The notes under the pieces are model-generated. The model was not told where the DNA came from and did not search any database. It worked only from the letters and a program-made list of their open reading frames with translations. Of a DNA stretch of 64,000 nt, positions 63,879 through 64,000 are shown piece after piece. Source of the stretch: Streptomyces tsukubensis (GTDB taxonomy: Bacteria; Actinomycetota; Actinomycetes; Streptomycetales; Streptomycetaceae); NCBI RefSeq assembly GCF_009296025.1, contig NZ_CP045178.1, positions 2,418,001 through 2,482,000 on the forward strand. The letters are read 5' to 3'. How positions within the stretch are numbered: the stretch's first letter is position 1; the number at the start of each line of letters is the position of its first letter. Position numbers and translations under genes: made by a program.

Positions 63879-64000
63879 CTACGGCCCCGCGGTGACAAGC
63901 CCGAAGGGCTTTTCCTCCCGGGTTTCGAAGGAGACACCGGGGCGCCGGTTCCGGAACTCGTCCTCTCCATTGACAAGTACATGCAGCTGGTCGGAGGGTC
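63879..64000 (-). CDS. Probable 3' end of an upstream gene (partial)
   Basis: A minus-strand frame enters from the right edge and reads LHVLVNGEDEFRNRRPGVSF, then ETREEKPFGLVTAGP, before a TAG at 63879-63881. Third positions are about three-quarters G/C. It lies upstream of phoH in the same orientation and could be the previous gene of the operon. Too short to identify. Confidence 0.35.
   Translation of the reverse strand, partial: PSDQLHVLVNGEDEFRNRRPGVSFETREEKPFGLVTAGP

Overview
The window is a stretch of a Streptomyces (or very close actinomycete) chromosome. Evidence for this is the very high G+C with almost obligatory G/C in third codon positions, frequent GTG starts, purine-rich GGAGG ribosome sites alternating with leaderless-looking starts, and a gene order that includes glyS, znuACB-zur, uppS, recO, leuA, era, ybeY and phoH. 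No tRNA, rRNA, insertion sequence, phage or CRISPR array was found. All assignments come from reading the sequence and translations; no search was run.

Layout. 1-9 kb: the 3'-truncated dgt gene, an NADPH-dependent FMN reductase behind a palindromic operator, a secreted protein paired with a class F-like sortase, a TauE/SafE permease divergent from a TetR regulator, and two short-chain dehydrogenases. 9-18 kb: ppdK (pyruvate phosphate dikinase), a ROK repressor divergent from a two-gene glycoside-hydrolase/debranching operon, and dusB. 19-23 kb: two DHA2-type drug exporters, the second divergent from an MmyB-like regulator with an inverted repeat between them. 23-32 kb: a polysaccharide-use region with DUF6243, a ThuA-like protein and PQQ-type sugar dehydrogenase operon, and a 1,436-residue secreted GH87 alpha-1,3-glucanase with discoidin, FN3 and CARDB modules; a 183-bp nested inverted repeat lies between the divergent units. 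32-37 kb: an ABC ATPase with a DUF6297 membrane partner, a Cys-cluster/pentapeptide-repeat protein, and glyS.

38-46 kb: the zinc uptake operon znuA-znuC-znuB followed by zur, with two Zur-box matches at the start of znuA; a STAS antagonist and a histidine-kinase-like ATPase; a VOC protein; uppS and recO. 46-53 kb: a MarR regulator divergent from a ferredoxin/cytochrome P450 pair with a perfect palindrome between them; two small proteins divergent from an XRE(DUF5753)/DUF397 pair; a TetR regulator divergent from an MBL hydrolase; a DUF3626 gene whose reading frame breaks in a poly-C run; and a TerB protein. 53-64 kb: leuA with its leucine-rich leader peptide and attenuator; a cytoplasmic protealysin-like M4 protease with an adjacent emfourin-like inhibitor gene; a GNAT protein; and the conserved cluster era / cyclophilin / degenerate cytidine deaminase / YjbR / CNNM-type protein / ybeY / phoH, ending in the probable tail of another gene.

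A general oddity is the density of short tandem repeats (units of 7 to 33 bp). They sit in many gaps after stop codons and also inside reading frames, where they give low-complexity N-termini or inserts (dgt, FMN reductase, the GH63-like enzyme, the ABC ATPase).
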